15,061 nt of DNA, taken from positions 1 through 15,061 of the forward strand of contig JAFAFV010000145.1 of assembly GCA_023423285.1 (NCBI GenBank), read 5' to 3'. Position 1 is the first letter of the stretch, and each line of letters starts with the position of its first letter. Under the pieces are notes generated by a model. It saw only the letters and a program-made list of their open reading frames with translations. It made no database searches and was not told where the DNA came from. Shown here piece after piece: positions 5,113 to 12,429 of the stretch. The translations under genes were made by a program, and so were the position numbers. Source of the DNA: Bacteroidota bacterium (GTDB lineage Bacteria; Bacteroidota; Bacteroidia; Chitinophagales; Chitinophagaceae).

Positions 5113-7518
5113 ATGATGCAGGCAAAATATATATTTACGATACTCGTTTCGTTTATTTTTTTAAGTGGCAGCACGTACGCTTCGTCAGCGCCAAATGCTA
5201 CTTTTAGCGGAAATGTAAGAGATGCAAAAACAAAGCAACCCTTGAATCTTGTCAATATTTCAATTTACCAGTTAAAAATTACTGCCCGCACAAATGAGCA
5301 CGGTGATTTTTTCATTAAAAGTTTACCTACCGGAAACTTTACGGTTGAAATATCTCATGTAGGATACAAATCATTTATCGGAACCATTCACATTACAGGC
5401 AACACTATTAAAAATTTTGAGCTTTCAGCAACAGTGGTGGAAAGTGAAAATGTAACGGTTACAGGTGTTTCATCTGCCACGCAGTTGAGAGAAGTGCCCG
5501 CGCATATATCAATCGTAACCAAAAAAGATCTTGAAAGATCGGCTGGCACTACCATTTTAGATGCTGTGTCCAGGCAACCCGGCGTGAACGTGGTAATCAC
5601 TGGCCCAGCTATTGCAAAACCTTTTATAAGAGGCCTTGGCAATAACCGGGTAGTGGTAATTAATGACGGCGTGCGACAGGAAGGACAACAGTGGGGCGAT
5701 GAACATGGCCTTGAGGTGGACGAGTACAGCGCGCAAAAAGTAGAAGTGCTGCGCGGCGCGGCTTCATTAATGTATGGAAGCGATGCCATGGGAGGTGTGA
5801 TCAATATTATTTCCAACACGCCTGTTCCTAATAATATGATAAGGGCTAATGCTGCTGCAAGCATGAATGCAAACAACCGTATGTGGGGGCAATACGCCAA
5901 CATAGGGGGCAACATCAATGGTTTTAACTGGAATGTTTACAATAGCTTTAAAAATGCAGCCGATTATAAAAATAAATTTGATGGCAATGTATTCAACAGC
6001 CGTTTCAACGAAAAGAACTATGGCGGTTACATTGGTTTGAACAAAAGATGGGGCTACTCGCACCTGATATTCAGCACATTCAACCAACAAATAGGAATGG
6101 TGGAAGGCGAACGCGATGAAAACGGAAATTTTTCAGGAGATAGTACTGCAGTTTTGTACAGCAGAAAAGTATTGGAGCCGTATCAGCACGTCATTCATAC
6201 CAAACTGGCCTGGGATAATACGTTTAGCCTGAATAACGGCAGCCGTATAACGGCGCTGGCTGCTTACCAGGTAAATAAAAGAGGCGAATACGGCCATCAT
6301 GACTATGAACATGAAGATGAACCCAACCATAAGCAGGATCAGGACGCTGTTCAAACGAATGATGCGCATGTAAAGTTTGATCTGCGTACAATCAATTACA
6401 ATATAGCCTACCATTTACCAGCAAGTGAAAATTGGAAAACAAGCATAGGCATCAATGGGATGAGCCAGCAAAATACCAACAAAGGCCAAGAAGCCATTAT
6501 ACCAGATTACCAGTTGCTGGATGCGGGACTATACATTTACAGTTCGCGCACATTTCACAAAACAACAGTAAGCGGCGGGCTGCGTTACGACATTCGGTAT
6601 TTCAGTCAAATGTTTGATGACGATGTTATGAAATTTGAAGCGCTGAAAAAAAGATTTTCTAATGTGTCAGCAAGCATTGGTATGGTTCATCAGTTTAATA
6701 ATCAGGTGCTCATCAAAGTTAATGGCAGCAGGGGTTTCAGGGCGCCTAATGCCTCAGAGCTTGCTGCCAATGGCGAACATGAAGGTACCGGAAGGTATGA
6801 AGCAGGCAACCCCGGCCTGAAAAATGAAACGTCGCTATCTTTTGACGCAGGCTTGCAGTTTATAACAGATCATGCTGACTTTACCATTGCGCCTTTTTAC
6901 AATGCCATCAGCAATTATATTTTCTTTCACAAAGTGTTGGCGGCAAATGGGGCAGATTCAATCATCAACAATGCCCGGGTTTATCAATTTACACAGCAAA
7001 ACGCAAGGCTGGCCGGTATTGAAGCATCTCTTGACCTTCACCCGCACCCGCTAGACTGGCTTCACTTTGAAAACACGCTAAGCTGGATGAGGGGGAAATT
7101 TAAAAAGGCAGTTGACGGGTCTTATAACCTGCCGTTAACAGCGCCTGAAAGATTGTTGACGGAATTGAGAGCTGAATTTCCCAAAGAGTTGAACTTCTTC
7201 AAAAATGTTTATATAAAAGTTGAAATGGATAACGTAGCTGCACAAAACCATTTCTTTGGCGGCTACAATACCGAAACTAAAACGCAAGGTTACAGCCTGT
7301 TCAATGCCGGTATGGGCAGCGAAATAGAAATTAAAAGAAAGAAGCTTGCAAAAGTGATGCTTTCCTTAAACAACATTACCAACAAAACATATCAGAGCCA
7401 CTTAAGCCGTTTAAAGTATCTTGAAGAAAATTCGCTTACAGGCAGGATAGGCGTGTTCAATATGGGACGCAATTTTACTGCCCGCGTTATCATTCCGTTC
7501 GAGTGGCGCGTTCACTAA
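5113..7518 (+). CDS. TonB-dependent outer-membrane receptor with carboxypeptidase-like N-terminal domain, probable metal uptake
   Basis: An 801-residue outer-membrane active transporter powered by TonB/ExbBD. It has, in order, a signal peptide (about 1-24, ending TYASSA), a carboxypeptidase-regulatory-like beta domain (about 30-108; GNVRDAKTKQPLNLVNISIY and SHVGYKSFIGT), a plug domain (about 118-232; REVPAHISIVTKKDLE, KPFIRGLGNNRVVVINDG, RQEGQQWGDEHG, VLRGAASLMYGSDAMGGVIN) and a 22-strand-type barrel to the end. Residues 394-411 form a loop dense in His, Asp and Glu (four His in GHHDYEHEDEPNH), fitting a metal-binding external loop as in zinc or copper receptors. The chain ends FEWRVH, a few residues beyond the usual terminal aromatic. 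There is no SusD neighbour, which argues against a glycan receptor. The small His/Cys protein before it supports metal uptake; zinc versus copper cannot be decided. ATG 5116 is an equally good start. Confidence 0.9.
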   Translation: MMQAKYIFTILVSFIFLSGSTYASSAPNATFSGNVRDAKTKQPLNLVNISIYQLKITARTNEHGDFFIKSLPTGNFTVEISHVGYKSFIGTIHITGNTIKNFELSATVVESENVTVTGVSSATQLREVPAHISIVTKKDLERSAGTTILDAVSRQPGVNVVITGPAIAKPFIRGLGNNRVVVINDGVRQEGQQWGDEHGLEVDEYSAQKVEVLRGAASLMYGSDAMGGVINIISNTPVPNNMIRANAAASMNANNRMWGQYANIGGNINGFNWNVYNSFKNAADYKNKFDGNVFNSRFNEKNYGGYIGLNKRWGYSHLIFSTFNQQIGMVEGERDENGNFSGDSTAVLYSRKVLEPYQHVIHTKLAWDNTFSLNNGSRITALAAYQVNKRGEYGHHDYEHEDEPNHKQDQDAVQTNDAHVKFDLRTINYNIAYHLPASENWKTSIGINGMSQQNTNKGQEAIIPDYQLLDAGLYIYSSRTFHKTTVSGGLRYDIRYFSQMFDDDVMKFEALKKRFSNVSASIGMVHQFNNQVLIKVNGSRGFRAPNASELAANGEHEGTGRYEAGNPGLKNETSLSFDAGLQFITDHADFTIAPFYNAISNYIFFHKVLAANGADSIINNARVYQFTQQNARLAGIEASLDLHPHPLDWLHFENTLSWMRGKFKKAVDGSYNLPLTAPERLLTELRAEFPKELNFFKNVYIKVEMDNVAAQNHFFGGYNTETKTQGYSLFNAGMGSEIEIKRKKLAKVMLSLNNITNKTYQSHLSRLKYLEENSLTGRIGVFNMGRNFTARVIIPFEWRVH

Positions 7519-7535
7519 TGTTTTGTGGATCAGCT

Positions 7536-7543
7536 TATCTTTG
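7536..7543 (+). promoter_or_regulatory. -7 box before the thioredoxin-like gene
   Basis: TATCTTTG matches TAnnTTTG exactly and sits 19 bases before ATG 7563, in the short gap after the receptor's stop. No good TTTG is present 19-21 bases upstream. It supports ATG 7563 as the start, because the longer frame from GTG 7503 would begin before this box and inside the receptor gene. Confidence 0.45.
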
Positions 7544-7562
7544 TGTGATAAATTTTATAATA

Positions 7563-8054
7563 ATGCGAATTGTATTTATAATCATTTTTATTATTGCATT
7601 CTACGCGGGTTTTGCACAGGGTGCAGAAAAGTTCTTAGCTTACAATCCTTCAGAAGATGCAGTGGTAGCTATTGATAAAGCAATAGCAAAAGCATCAAAA
7701 GAAAAAAAACACGTGTTGGTGCAGGTGGGTGGCAACTGGTGTAGTTGGTGCGCTAAGTTTATTAAACTAAGTAATGAAGATGCACAAATAGATTCCTTGC
7801 TGAAAGCATCTTTTGTGGTTTACCATTTAAACTATAGTAAAGAAAACAGAAACCTGCCGGTTTTGGTCAAATATTCTTTTCCCCAGCGGTTTGGGTTTCC
7901 TGTGTTTCTTATCCTTGATGGAAACGGGAAATTGCTTCACACGCAAAACTCTGCCTATCTTGAAGAGGGCAGCAGCCACGGCAAACAAAAGGTGATGGAT
8001 TTTCTTACAGCCTGGACGCCGCAGGCGCTTGACCCCGAAAGATACAAACCTTAA
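7563..8054 (+). CDS. Exported thioredoxin-fold protein (WCSWC)
   Basis: A 163-residue thioredoxin-like protein. Residues 1-19 (MRIVFIIIFIIAFYAGFAQ) are a signal peptide, so it acts in the periplasm or envelope. The fold signature is VLVQVGGNWCSWCAKF, with active-site C60 and C63 next to W59 and W62. Later come the strand FVVYHLNY and the cis-Pro region RFGFPVFLILDGNGKLLH. Relatives with a WC-x-WC site and a hydrophobic leader are common in Bacteroidota as thiol-disulfide exchange or cytochrome-maturation type proteins, but the substrate cannot be read from sequence. The longer frame from GTG 7503 overlaps the receptor gene and hides the signal peptide, so I reject that start. It begins 44 bases after the receptor's stop and ends only 3 bases before the DUF4442 gene. 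Confidence 0.88.
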   Translation: MRIVFIIIFIIAFYAGFAQGAEKFLAYNPSEDAVVAIDKAIAKASKEKKHVLVQVGGNWCSWCAKFIKLSNEDAQIDSLLKASFVVYHLNYSKENRNLPVLVKYSFPQRFGFPVFLILDGNGKLLHTQNSAYLEEGSSHGKQKVMDFLTAWTPQALDPERYKP

Positions 8055-8057
8055 TTA

Positions 8058-8543
8058 ATGCCCCAACAGCCAAATACTTTTATAAAACGCATCAGCAACC
8101 CGCTACAGTTCAAACTTTTTTTATTAAAAAAGTTGCCGGCAGGTTATTTTGCGGGATTAAAAATCGAAACGATAACGGCTGACAGTTGCACGGTATCTGT
8201 TCCTTATAAATGGTTCAATAAAAATCCATTTCGCTCCACTTATTTTGCAAGCCTTGCCATGGCGGCAGAATTAAGCACAGGCGCTTTGGCCATGGCTAAT
8301 GTGTACGGTAAAAACCCACCTGTTTCATTATTAGTTATTGGTTTAGAAGCTTCCTATTTCAAAAAAGCCACATCAAAAACGTTTTTTACCTGCAATGACG
8401 GGCAAAGTTTTATGAATGCAGTGAATACGGCTATTAAAACTACAGAGCCGCAGGTAGTAAAAGCTCAAACTATCGGTGTAAATGCTTCCGGAGAAGAAAT
8501 AGCAAAGTTTACCATTACATGGTCGTTTAAAAGCAAAACATAA
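8058..8543 (+). CDS. DUF4442 hotdog-fold protein (possible acyl-CoA thioesterase)
   Basis: The 161-residue cytoplasmic protein carries the DUF4442 pattern: an N-terminal helix region (FKLFLLKKLPAGYFAGLKIE), the strand VSVPYKWFNKNPFRSTYFAS (about 47-66), and the central hotdog helix LAMAAELSTGALAMANVYG (67-85). DUF4442 proteins belong to the hotdog superfamily, and many are annotated as thioesterase-like or YiiD C-terminal-like. No catalytic residue can be assigned with confidence, so the acyl-CoA role is inferred from the fold. The ATG lies 3 bases after the stop of the thioredoxin-like gene, so the two are translationally close and almost surely cotranscribed, though a functional link is not evident. 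Confidence 0.82.
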   Translation: MPQQPNTFIKRISNPLQFKLFLLKKLPAGYFAGLKIETITADSCTVSVPYKWFNKNPFRSTYFASLAMAAELSTGALAMANVYGKNPPVSLLVIGLEASYFKKATSKTFFTCNDGQSFMNAVNTAIKTTEPQVVKAQTIGVNASGEEIAKFTITWSFKSKT

Positions 8544-8595
8544 ACTAAGTTTTATTACCTTCAACGATAATAATTGGTATAACAAAATTATCTGT

Positions 8596-9999
8596 ATGAA
8601 AATTGCATTCCACGGGGCTGCACAAACCGTAACGGGTTCTAAGCATTTACTCACTTTAAAAAATGGTAAAAAAATATTATTGGACTGTGGCATGTATCAG
8701 GGTATGGGCGGCAGAGAAGATGCATTGAACCGCGACTTTGGTTTTGAAAGCAGCGCAGTAGATGCCATGATCTTGTCTCATGCACATATTGACCACTCGG
8801 GGCTGATACCTAAACTTGTTTCTGAAGGATTTTCAGGAAATATTTATTGTACAGATGCCACAAAAGATCTGGCTTCAATACTTTTAATGGACAGCGCCGA
8901 AATACAGGAAAGCGATGCGAGGTTTATGGAAAAAAGGCGGCTGCAATCTTCAAAGGAATATATAAAACCCATTTATACCGTGGATGATGCGCGCAGTAGT
9001 ATCAACCAGTTTGTAGCAAAAAATTATCAGGAATGGTTTGAGGTAACAGATGGCGTTCAATGTATGTTTACTGATGCCGGGCACATTATTGGCAGTCAGT
9101 GTGTACATTTAAGGATACAGGAAGACGGCAAACAAACAAACATTACTTTTAGTGGCGACCTTGGCCGGTACCGTGATATTATTCTGCGTTCTCCTGAAAC
9201 CTTTCCGCAGGCAGATTATATCATCATGGAATCTACTTACGGCAACAGCCTGCACGAAAATGTAACGGGCACAGAGGATATTTTGCAGGAGTGGATACAA
9301 AAGATCTGTGTTGAAAACAAAGGTAAGCTCATCCTTCCTGCTTTCAGTGTTGGACGCACACAGGAAATACTGTTTCATTTAAATCAGCTTAGCCTGGAAG
9401 GCCGTCTGCCCTTGTTACCCTTTTTTGTAGACAGCCCGCTGAGCATTGAAGCCACTGACATGGTAAAGCGTTACCCGCAATACTTTAACCGGCGCATTCA
9501 CAATATTTTAAAGAGTGATGCTGATCCTTTTTCTTTTCCCGGGTTGAATTATGTAAAAAGCGTTGACCAGTCAAAGGCGCTGAACTATATGAACGGGCCG
9601 ATGGTGATCATTTCGGCAAGCGGGATGGCTGATGCCGGACGTGTGAAACACCACATCAGTAATAATATTGAAAACTCCCGCAATGCTGTGTTAATGACCG
9701 GGTATTGCGAGCCCGGTTCGCTGGGCGCGCGCTTATTAAGTGGCACTAAGGAAGTAGGTATTTTTGGTGTAGAGCATCAGGTAAATGCATCTATTGGCAG
9801 CATTCGCAGCATGAGCGCTCATGGCGATTATGAAGACATGAGCCAGTGGCTGGCCTGCCAAAACCCACGTGAGATAAAAAGACTGTTTTTAGTACATGGA
9901 GAACCGGACGTGCAGCATGCCTTTAAAAACAGGCTGATCAAAAAAGGATTTACCGACGTGCTGATACCGGAAAGGCACTTTGAAACCGGCTTATCCTAA
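8596..9999 (+). CDS. MBL-fold/beta-CASP RNA-processing-type hydrolase
   Basis: A 467-residue protein with the full set of metallo-beta-lactamase and beta-CASP motifs of the CPSF73/Ysh1-like group, which cleave RNA. Visible are D30-C-G, the main zinc motif H62-A-H64-I-D66-H67, H163 in DAGHIIGS, D188 in FSGDLG, then beta-CASP motif A as E212-S-T-Y-G, PAFSVGRTQE (248-257), SASGMADAGRVKHHI (340-354), motif B as H409 in SAHGD, and motif C as H434 in VHGE. The C-terminal part is the RMMBL domain. All metal ligands are present, so an active Zn-dependent nuclease is expected; the RNA target is unknown. There is no signal peptide. The gene ends 30 bases before a strong terminator, so it is probably the last gene of its transcript. 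Confidence 0.93.
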   Translation: MKIAFHGAAQTVTGSKHLLTLKNGKKILLDCGMYQGMGGREDALNRDFGFESSAVDAMILSHAHIDHSGLIPKLVSEGFSGNIYCTDATKDLASILLMDSAEIQESDARFMEKRRLQSSKEYIKPIYTVDDARSSINQFVAKNYQEWFEVTDGVQCMFTDAGHIIGSQCVHLRIQEDGKQTNITFSGDLGRYRDIILRSPETFPQADYIIMESTYGNSLHENVTGTEDILQEWIQKICVENKGKLILPAFSVGRTQEILFHLNQLSLEGRLPLLPFFVDSPLSIEATDMVKRYPQYFNRRIHNILKSDADPFSFPGLNYVKSVDQSKALNYMNGPMVIISASGMADAGRVKHHISNNIENSRNAVLMTGYCEPGSLGARLLSGTKEVGIFGVEHQVNASIGSIRSMSAHGDYEDMSQWLACQNPREIKRLFLVHGEPDVQHAFKNRLIKKGFTDVLIPERHFETGLS

Positions 10000-10029
10000 T
10001 AACTGTTGAGTGGGTTATAAAATTATTTC

Positions 10030-10052
10030 GGCCATCCAGGGATGGCCTTTTT
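10030..10052 (+). terminator. Strong intrinsic terminator after the MBL gene
   Basis: GGCCATC (10030-10036) pairs perfectly with GATGGCC (10041-10047) around CAGG, followed by five T, a C and three more T. This is a compact GC-rich stem with a U-tract, placed 30 bases after the MBL gene's stop. Confidence 0.88.
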
Positions 10053-10143
10053 CTTTATAAAATGTCCTGCATTTTTCACAATTCTTTTACAATAATGCTG
10101 TAATCCATTTTGTTCATTTCCCGTCTTATAATAAACAAGAAAA

Positions 10144-10148
10144 GGGAG
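10144..10148 (+). promoter_or_regulatory. Clear Shine-Dalgarno sequence for the DUF4136 gene
   Basis: GGGAG, within AAAAGGGAGA, ends 7 bases before ATG 10156. Most other genes here have AT-rich leaders without such a site, so this gene stands out. It also fixes the start. Confidence 0.6.
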
Positions 10149-10155
10149 ATGAAAA

Positions 10156-10755
10156 ATGAAAAGATTATTTAAACTGTTAGGCTTATCTGCACTATTCGTT
10201 ATTATTTTAGCAGGTTGTGGCCCTACGGCACATATAGAAACAAGTAACAATGTAAACTTTGATCAATACCGGTCTTTTGCATGGGCAAATCCCCAGTTAG
10301 AGCAGAAAGAAGGATTGATGGAAGAGCGTATTAAAAACGCCATCAGTAAGGAGCTTCAGCGTTCAAAAGGATGGATAGAAGACAATCGCAATCCTGATGT
10401 ACTGCTGAGTTATGATGCCTTGAACGAAAGAACAACAAAATTAAACTCAGACCCGATGTATTCCTGGGGAGGTTTCAGAACTTTCTACAACCCGTACCAC
10501 AGAAGGTTTTATAATGTGTATTATCCATCCATGTTTATGGGCTATAATACTTACGAGGTTCCTGCACGGGAAGGTACCATTGCCATTACGATGGTAGATG
10601 CAAGAACAGAAAAAACAATATTGCAGGGCTGGGCAACCGATGAGGTGAGCAGCCGCAGGTTAAGCGGGGCTGAAGTGGACAGAATGGTGGCCGCCATTTT
10701 TAAGAAATGGGATACCCAGATAAGACATGGTGACAGGTATTACAGCAAGCGCTAA
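10156..10755 (+). CDS. DUF4136 lipoprotein
   Basis: The 199-residue protein has a lipoprotein signal peptide with Lys/Arg start, hydrophobic core and the lipobox L-A-G-C, making C21 the lipidated residue. It should be anchored to the inner or outer membrane. The mature part fits DUF4136: the opening NVNFDQYRSFAWANP, then NAISKELQRSKGW and NPDVLLSYDA, and the C-terminal IAITMVDARTEKTILQGWA with SGAEVDRMVAAIFKKWD. Between them (about residues 98-133) lies a Tyr/Phe-rich linker with eight Tyr, usual for the variable middle of this family. The family's role is unknown. It stands alone: a strong terminator lies before it and another after it, so it is a single-gene transcript. Confidence 0.88.
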   Translation: MKRLFKLLGLSALFVIILAGCGPTAHIETSNNVNFDQYRSFAWANPQLEQKEGLMEERIKNAISKELQRSKGWIEDNRNPDVLLSYDALNERTTKLNSDPMYSWGGFRTFYNPYHRRFYNVYYPSMFMGYNTYEVPAREGTIAITMVDARTEKTILQGWATDEVSSRRLSGAEVDRMVAAIFKKWDTQIRHGDRYYSKR

Positions 10756-10801
10756 CCAATAAAAGATATTAAGCATAGTAGTTTGGTTTGGTAGTTACAA
10801 T

Positions 10802-10834
10802 AAGCTCCTGCTATTTTTAGCGGGGGCTTTTTTT
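10802..10834 (+). terminator. Intrinsic terminator after the DUF4136 gene
   Basis: A 12-bp stem, AAGCTCCTGCTA (10802-10813) with TAGCGGGGGCTT (10818-10829), contains two G-T wobble positions and closes on a TTTT loop. Seven T (10828-10834) follow. It ends transcription about 50 bases after the lipoprotein gene and isolates the downstream sulfatase cluster. Confidence 0.85.
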
Positions 10835-10936
10835 ATTGCAGCTTTTATAGCATTCTTACATTTTTTACAGTATCGTTTACAAATGTTACAATGGAAAACA
10901 ATAAACGGGTATAATTTGCTGGCCCTAATATATTTT

Positions 10937-12367
10937 ATGCCATTCAGAACATTTGCGTTTATATCACTTTTATCTGCGCTGTTTTTTACAGCCGTCAAAG
11001 CCGCCAACAGTCAGGTTTCACCCAAACCCAAGACAAAGCCCAATGTGGTGTTTATTGTAGTAGATGATATGAACACACTGGGCGTTAAAAAGAATTACCC
11101 GCAGTTGAAAATCCCTGCCATTACCAAACTCATGGAAGAGTCGTACTATTTTTCTAACGGAACCTGCGCGGCTCCGGTTTGTAATCCTTCCCGCACTGCT
11201 TTCTTTAGTGGCATATCTCCGCACAACACGGGGTCCTATTTTAATGGTGTCAATCCCTGGCTGGAATCCCAATCTCTTGCAGCAACAGAAGTGATGCCAG
11301 AAACGTTTCAAAAAAACGGGTACACAACCTGGGCTGGCGGTAAAATCTTTCATGTGTTACCAAACGATGGTCGTGAGAAAAAAATGTTTGATAATGAAAT
11401 ATTCAAAGGCAATTACGGTCCTTTTAGCGACAGGGAGCACAATTTTGGCAAGGGCAGGTGGAATGTCATCCATCCCTGGACTGGGCCTGACACTGATTTT
11501 ACCGATGTGGTGAACGCTGACCGGCTAGTTGAATTTTTATCACAATCGCATAACAAGCCTTTCTTCGCCTATTTTGGATTGTACCGCCCACATTCGCCTT
11601 ATACTGCACCTAAAAAGTTTTATGATCTGTATAAAGGGGTGAATTTTACACTGCCGCCAGGCTTTGAGTCCAATGATCTTGAAGATGTACCTACCTGGGG
11701 TAAACAACTTGCCGGCAATATGAATTTTATGCAGCGTGAGGGAATGAGTAAAAGAGAAGTATGGATGGAGTACATGCGGGCCTATTGTGCCAACACTTCA
11801 TTTGCCGACTGGAACGTAGGTAGGGTGCTTGAGGCCCTCGATAAGAGTGCTTATGCCGACAATACCATTGTGATCTTCATTTCTGACAACGGCTTTCACA
11901 CAGGTGTAAAAAATCATTGGCAAAAAGGTACGCTATGGAATGCTTCCAGTAACATTCCTTTCCTCATTCGCCTGCCTGGTAAGAAAAAAATGGTTTTACC
12001 CCAAACGGTCAACACCATCGACATTTATCCCACACTTATTGAATTTTGCGGCCTCCAGCCGCCTGAACATACTTTAGATGGGAAAAGTATGGTGCCGCTG
12101 TTTCGCAATCCATCATCAAGCTGGGGCAGGAATGGCCTCACATTTTACGGAGAAGGATTTACAGGCGTGTTGAGTCAGCGGTACCGGTATATACGCTATC
12201 CGGACGGAACAGAGGAGTTGTACGATCACAAGTCTGACCCATACGAATTAAAAAATATAGCAAATGAACCCTCAATGGCAGCTGTAAAAAAAGAAATGAA
12301 CAGATCAGTACCTTCAATTTTTGCAAAGTCGCTGGGTGGCAAAAGCGTGGGACAACCTGAAGAATAA
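10937..12367 (+). CDS. Secreted sulfatase, iduronate-2-sulfatase-like (type I, FGly-dependent)
   Basis: A 476-residue type I sulfatase that removes sulfate esters from glycans. The signal peptide is residues 1 to about 23 (MPFRTFAF...FFTAVKAA). Metal ligands D43-D44 appear in VVDDMN. The active-site motif C82-N-P-S-R carries the cysteine that an anaerobic or FGE-type maturase turns into formylglycine. D317-N318 in ISDNGFHTG are the later metal ligands. The run GGKIFHVLPN and the block FAYFGLYRPHSPYTAPKKFY resemble the iduronate-2-sulfatase-like branch, but the sugar specificity cannot be read from sequence. I chose ATG 10937 over ATG 10883 because it begins at a normal signal peptide; the longer start adds 18 residues before it. 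The GH2 gene follows after 62 bases, most likely in the same operon. Confidence 0.92.
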   Translation: MPFRTFAFISLLSALFFTAVKAANSQVSPKPKTKPNVVFIVVDDMNTLGVKKNYPQLKIPAITKLMEESYYFSNGTCAAPVCNPSRTAFFSGISPHNTGSYFNGVNPWLESQSLAATEVMPETFQKNGYTTWAGGKIFHVLPNDGREKKMFDNEIFKGNYGPFSDREHNFGKGRWNVIHPWTGPDTDFTDVVNADRLVEFLSQSHNKPFFAYFGLYRPHSPYTAPKKFYDLYKGVNFTLPPGFESNDLEDVPTWGKQLAGNMNFMQREGMSKREVWMEYMRAYCANTSFADWNVGRVLEALDKSAYADNTIVIFISDNGFHTGVKNHWQKGTLWNASSNIPFLIRLPGKKKMVLPQTVNTIDIYPTLIEFCGLQPPEHTLDGKSMVPLFRNPSSSWGRNGLTFYGEGFTGVLSQRYRYIRYPDGTEELYDHKSDPYELKNIANEPSMAAVKKEMNRSVPSIFAKSLGGKSVGQPEE

Positions 12368-12429
12368 TTGTAATGCAATCAACTTCGGGGGTTACATATA
12401 AATTAATGATAGAACGGAAAAATTCAATT

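Noticed and set aside
5388..5918. Minus-strand open frame of 176 codons inside the TonB receptor gene
   Set aside because: It is antisense to the conserved plug region of a clear receptor, with low-complexity Leu/Thr/Ser-rich translation and no recognisable motif.
7503..7562. Longer start (GTG 7503) for the thioredoxin-like protein
   Set aside because: It overlaps the receptor gene, begins before the -7 box and places 20 residues before a normal signal peptide.
10108..10132. TTTTG and TATAAT upstream of the DUF4136 gene as a classical sigma-70 promoter
   Set aside because: Spacing does not fit, and Bacteroidota use the TTTG/TAnnTTTG pattern; TATAAT is easily met by chance in AT-rich DNA.
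10909..10918. TATAATTTG as a promoter for the sulfatase cluster
   Set aside because: It has one base too many for TAnnTTTG, and there is no -33 box at the right distance.
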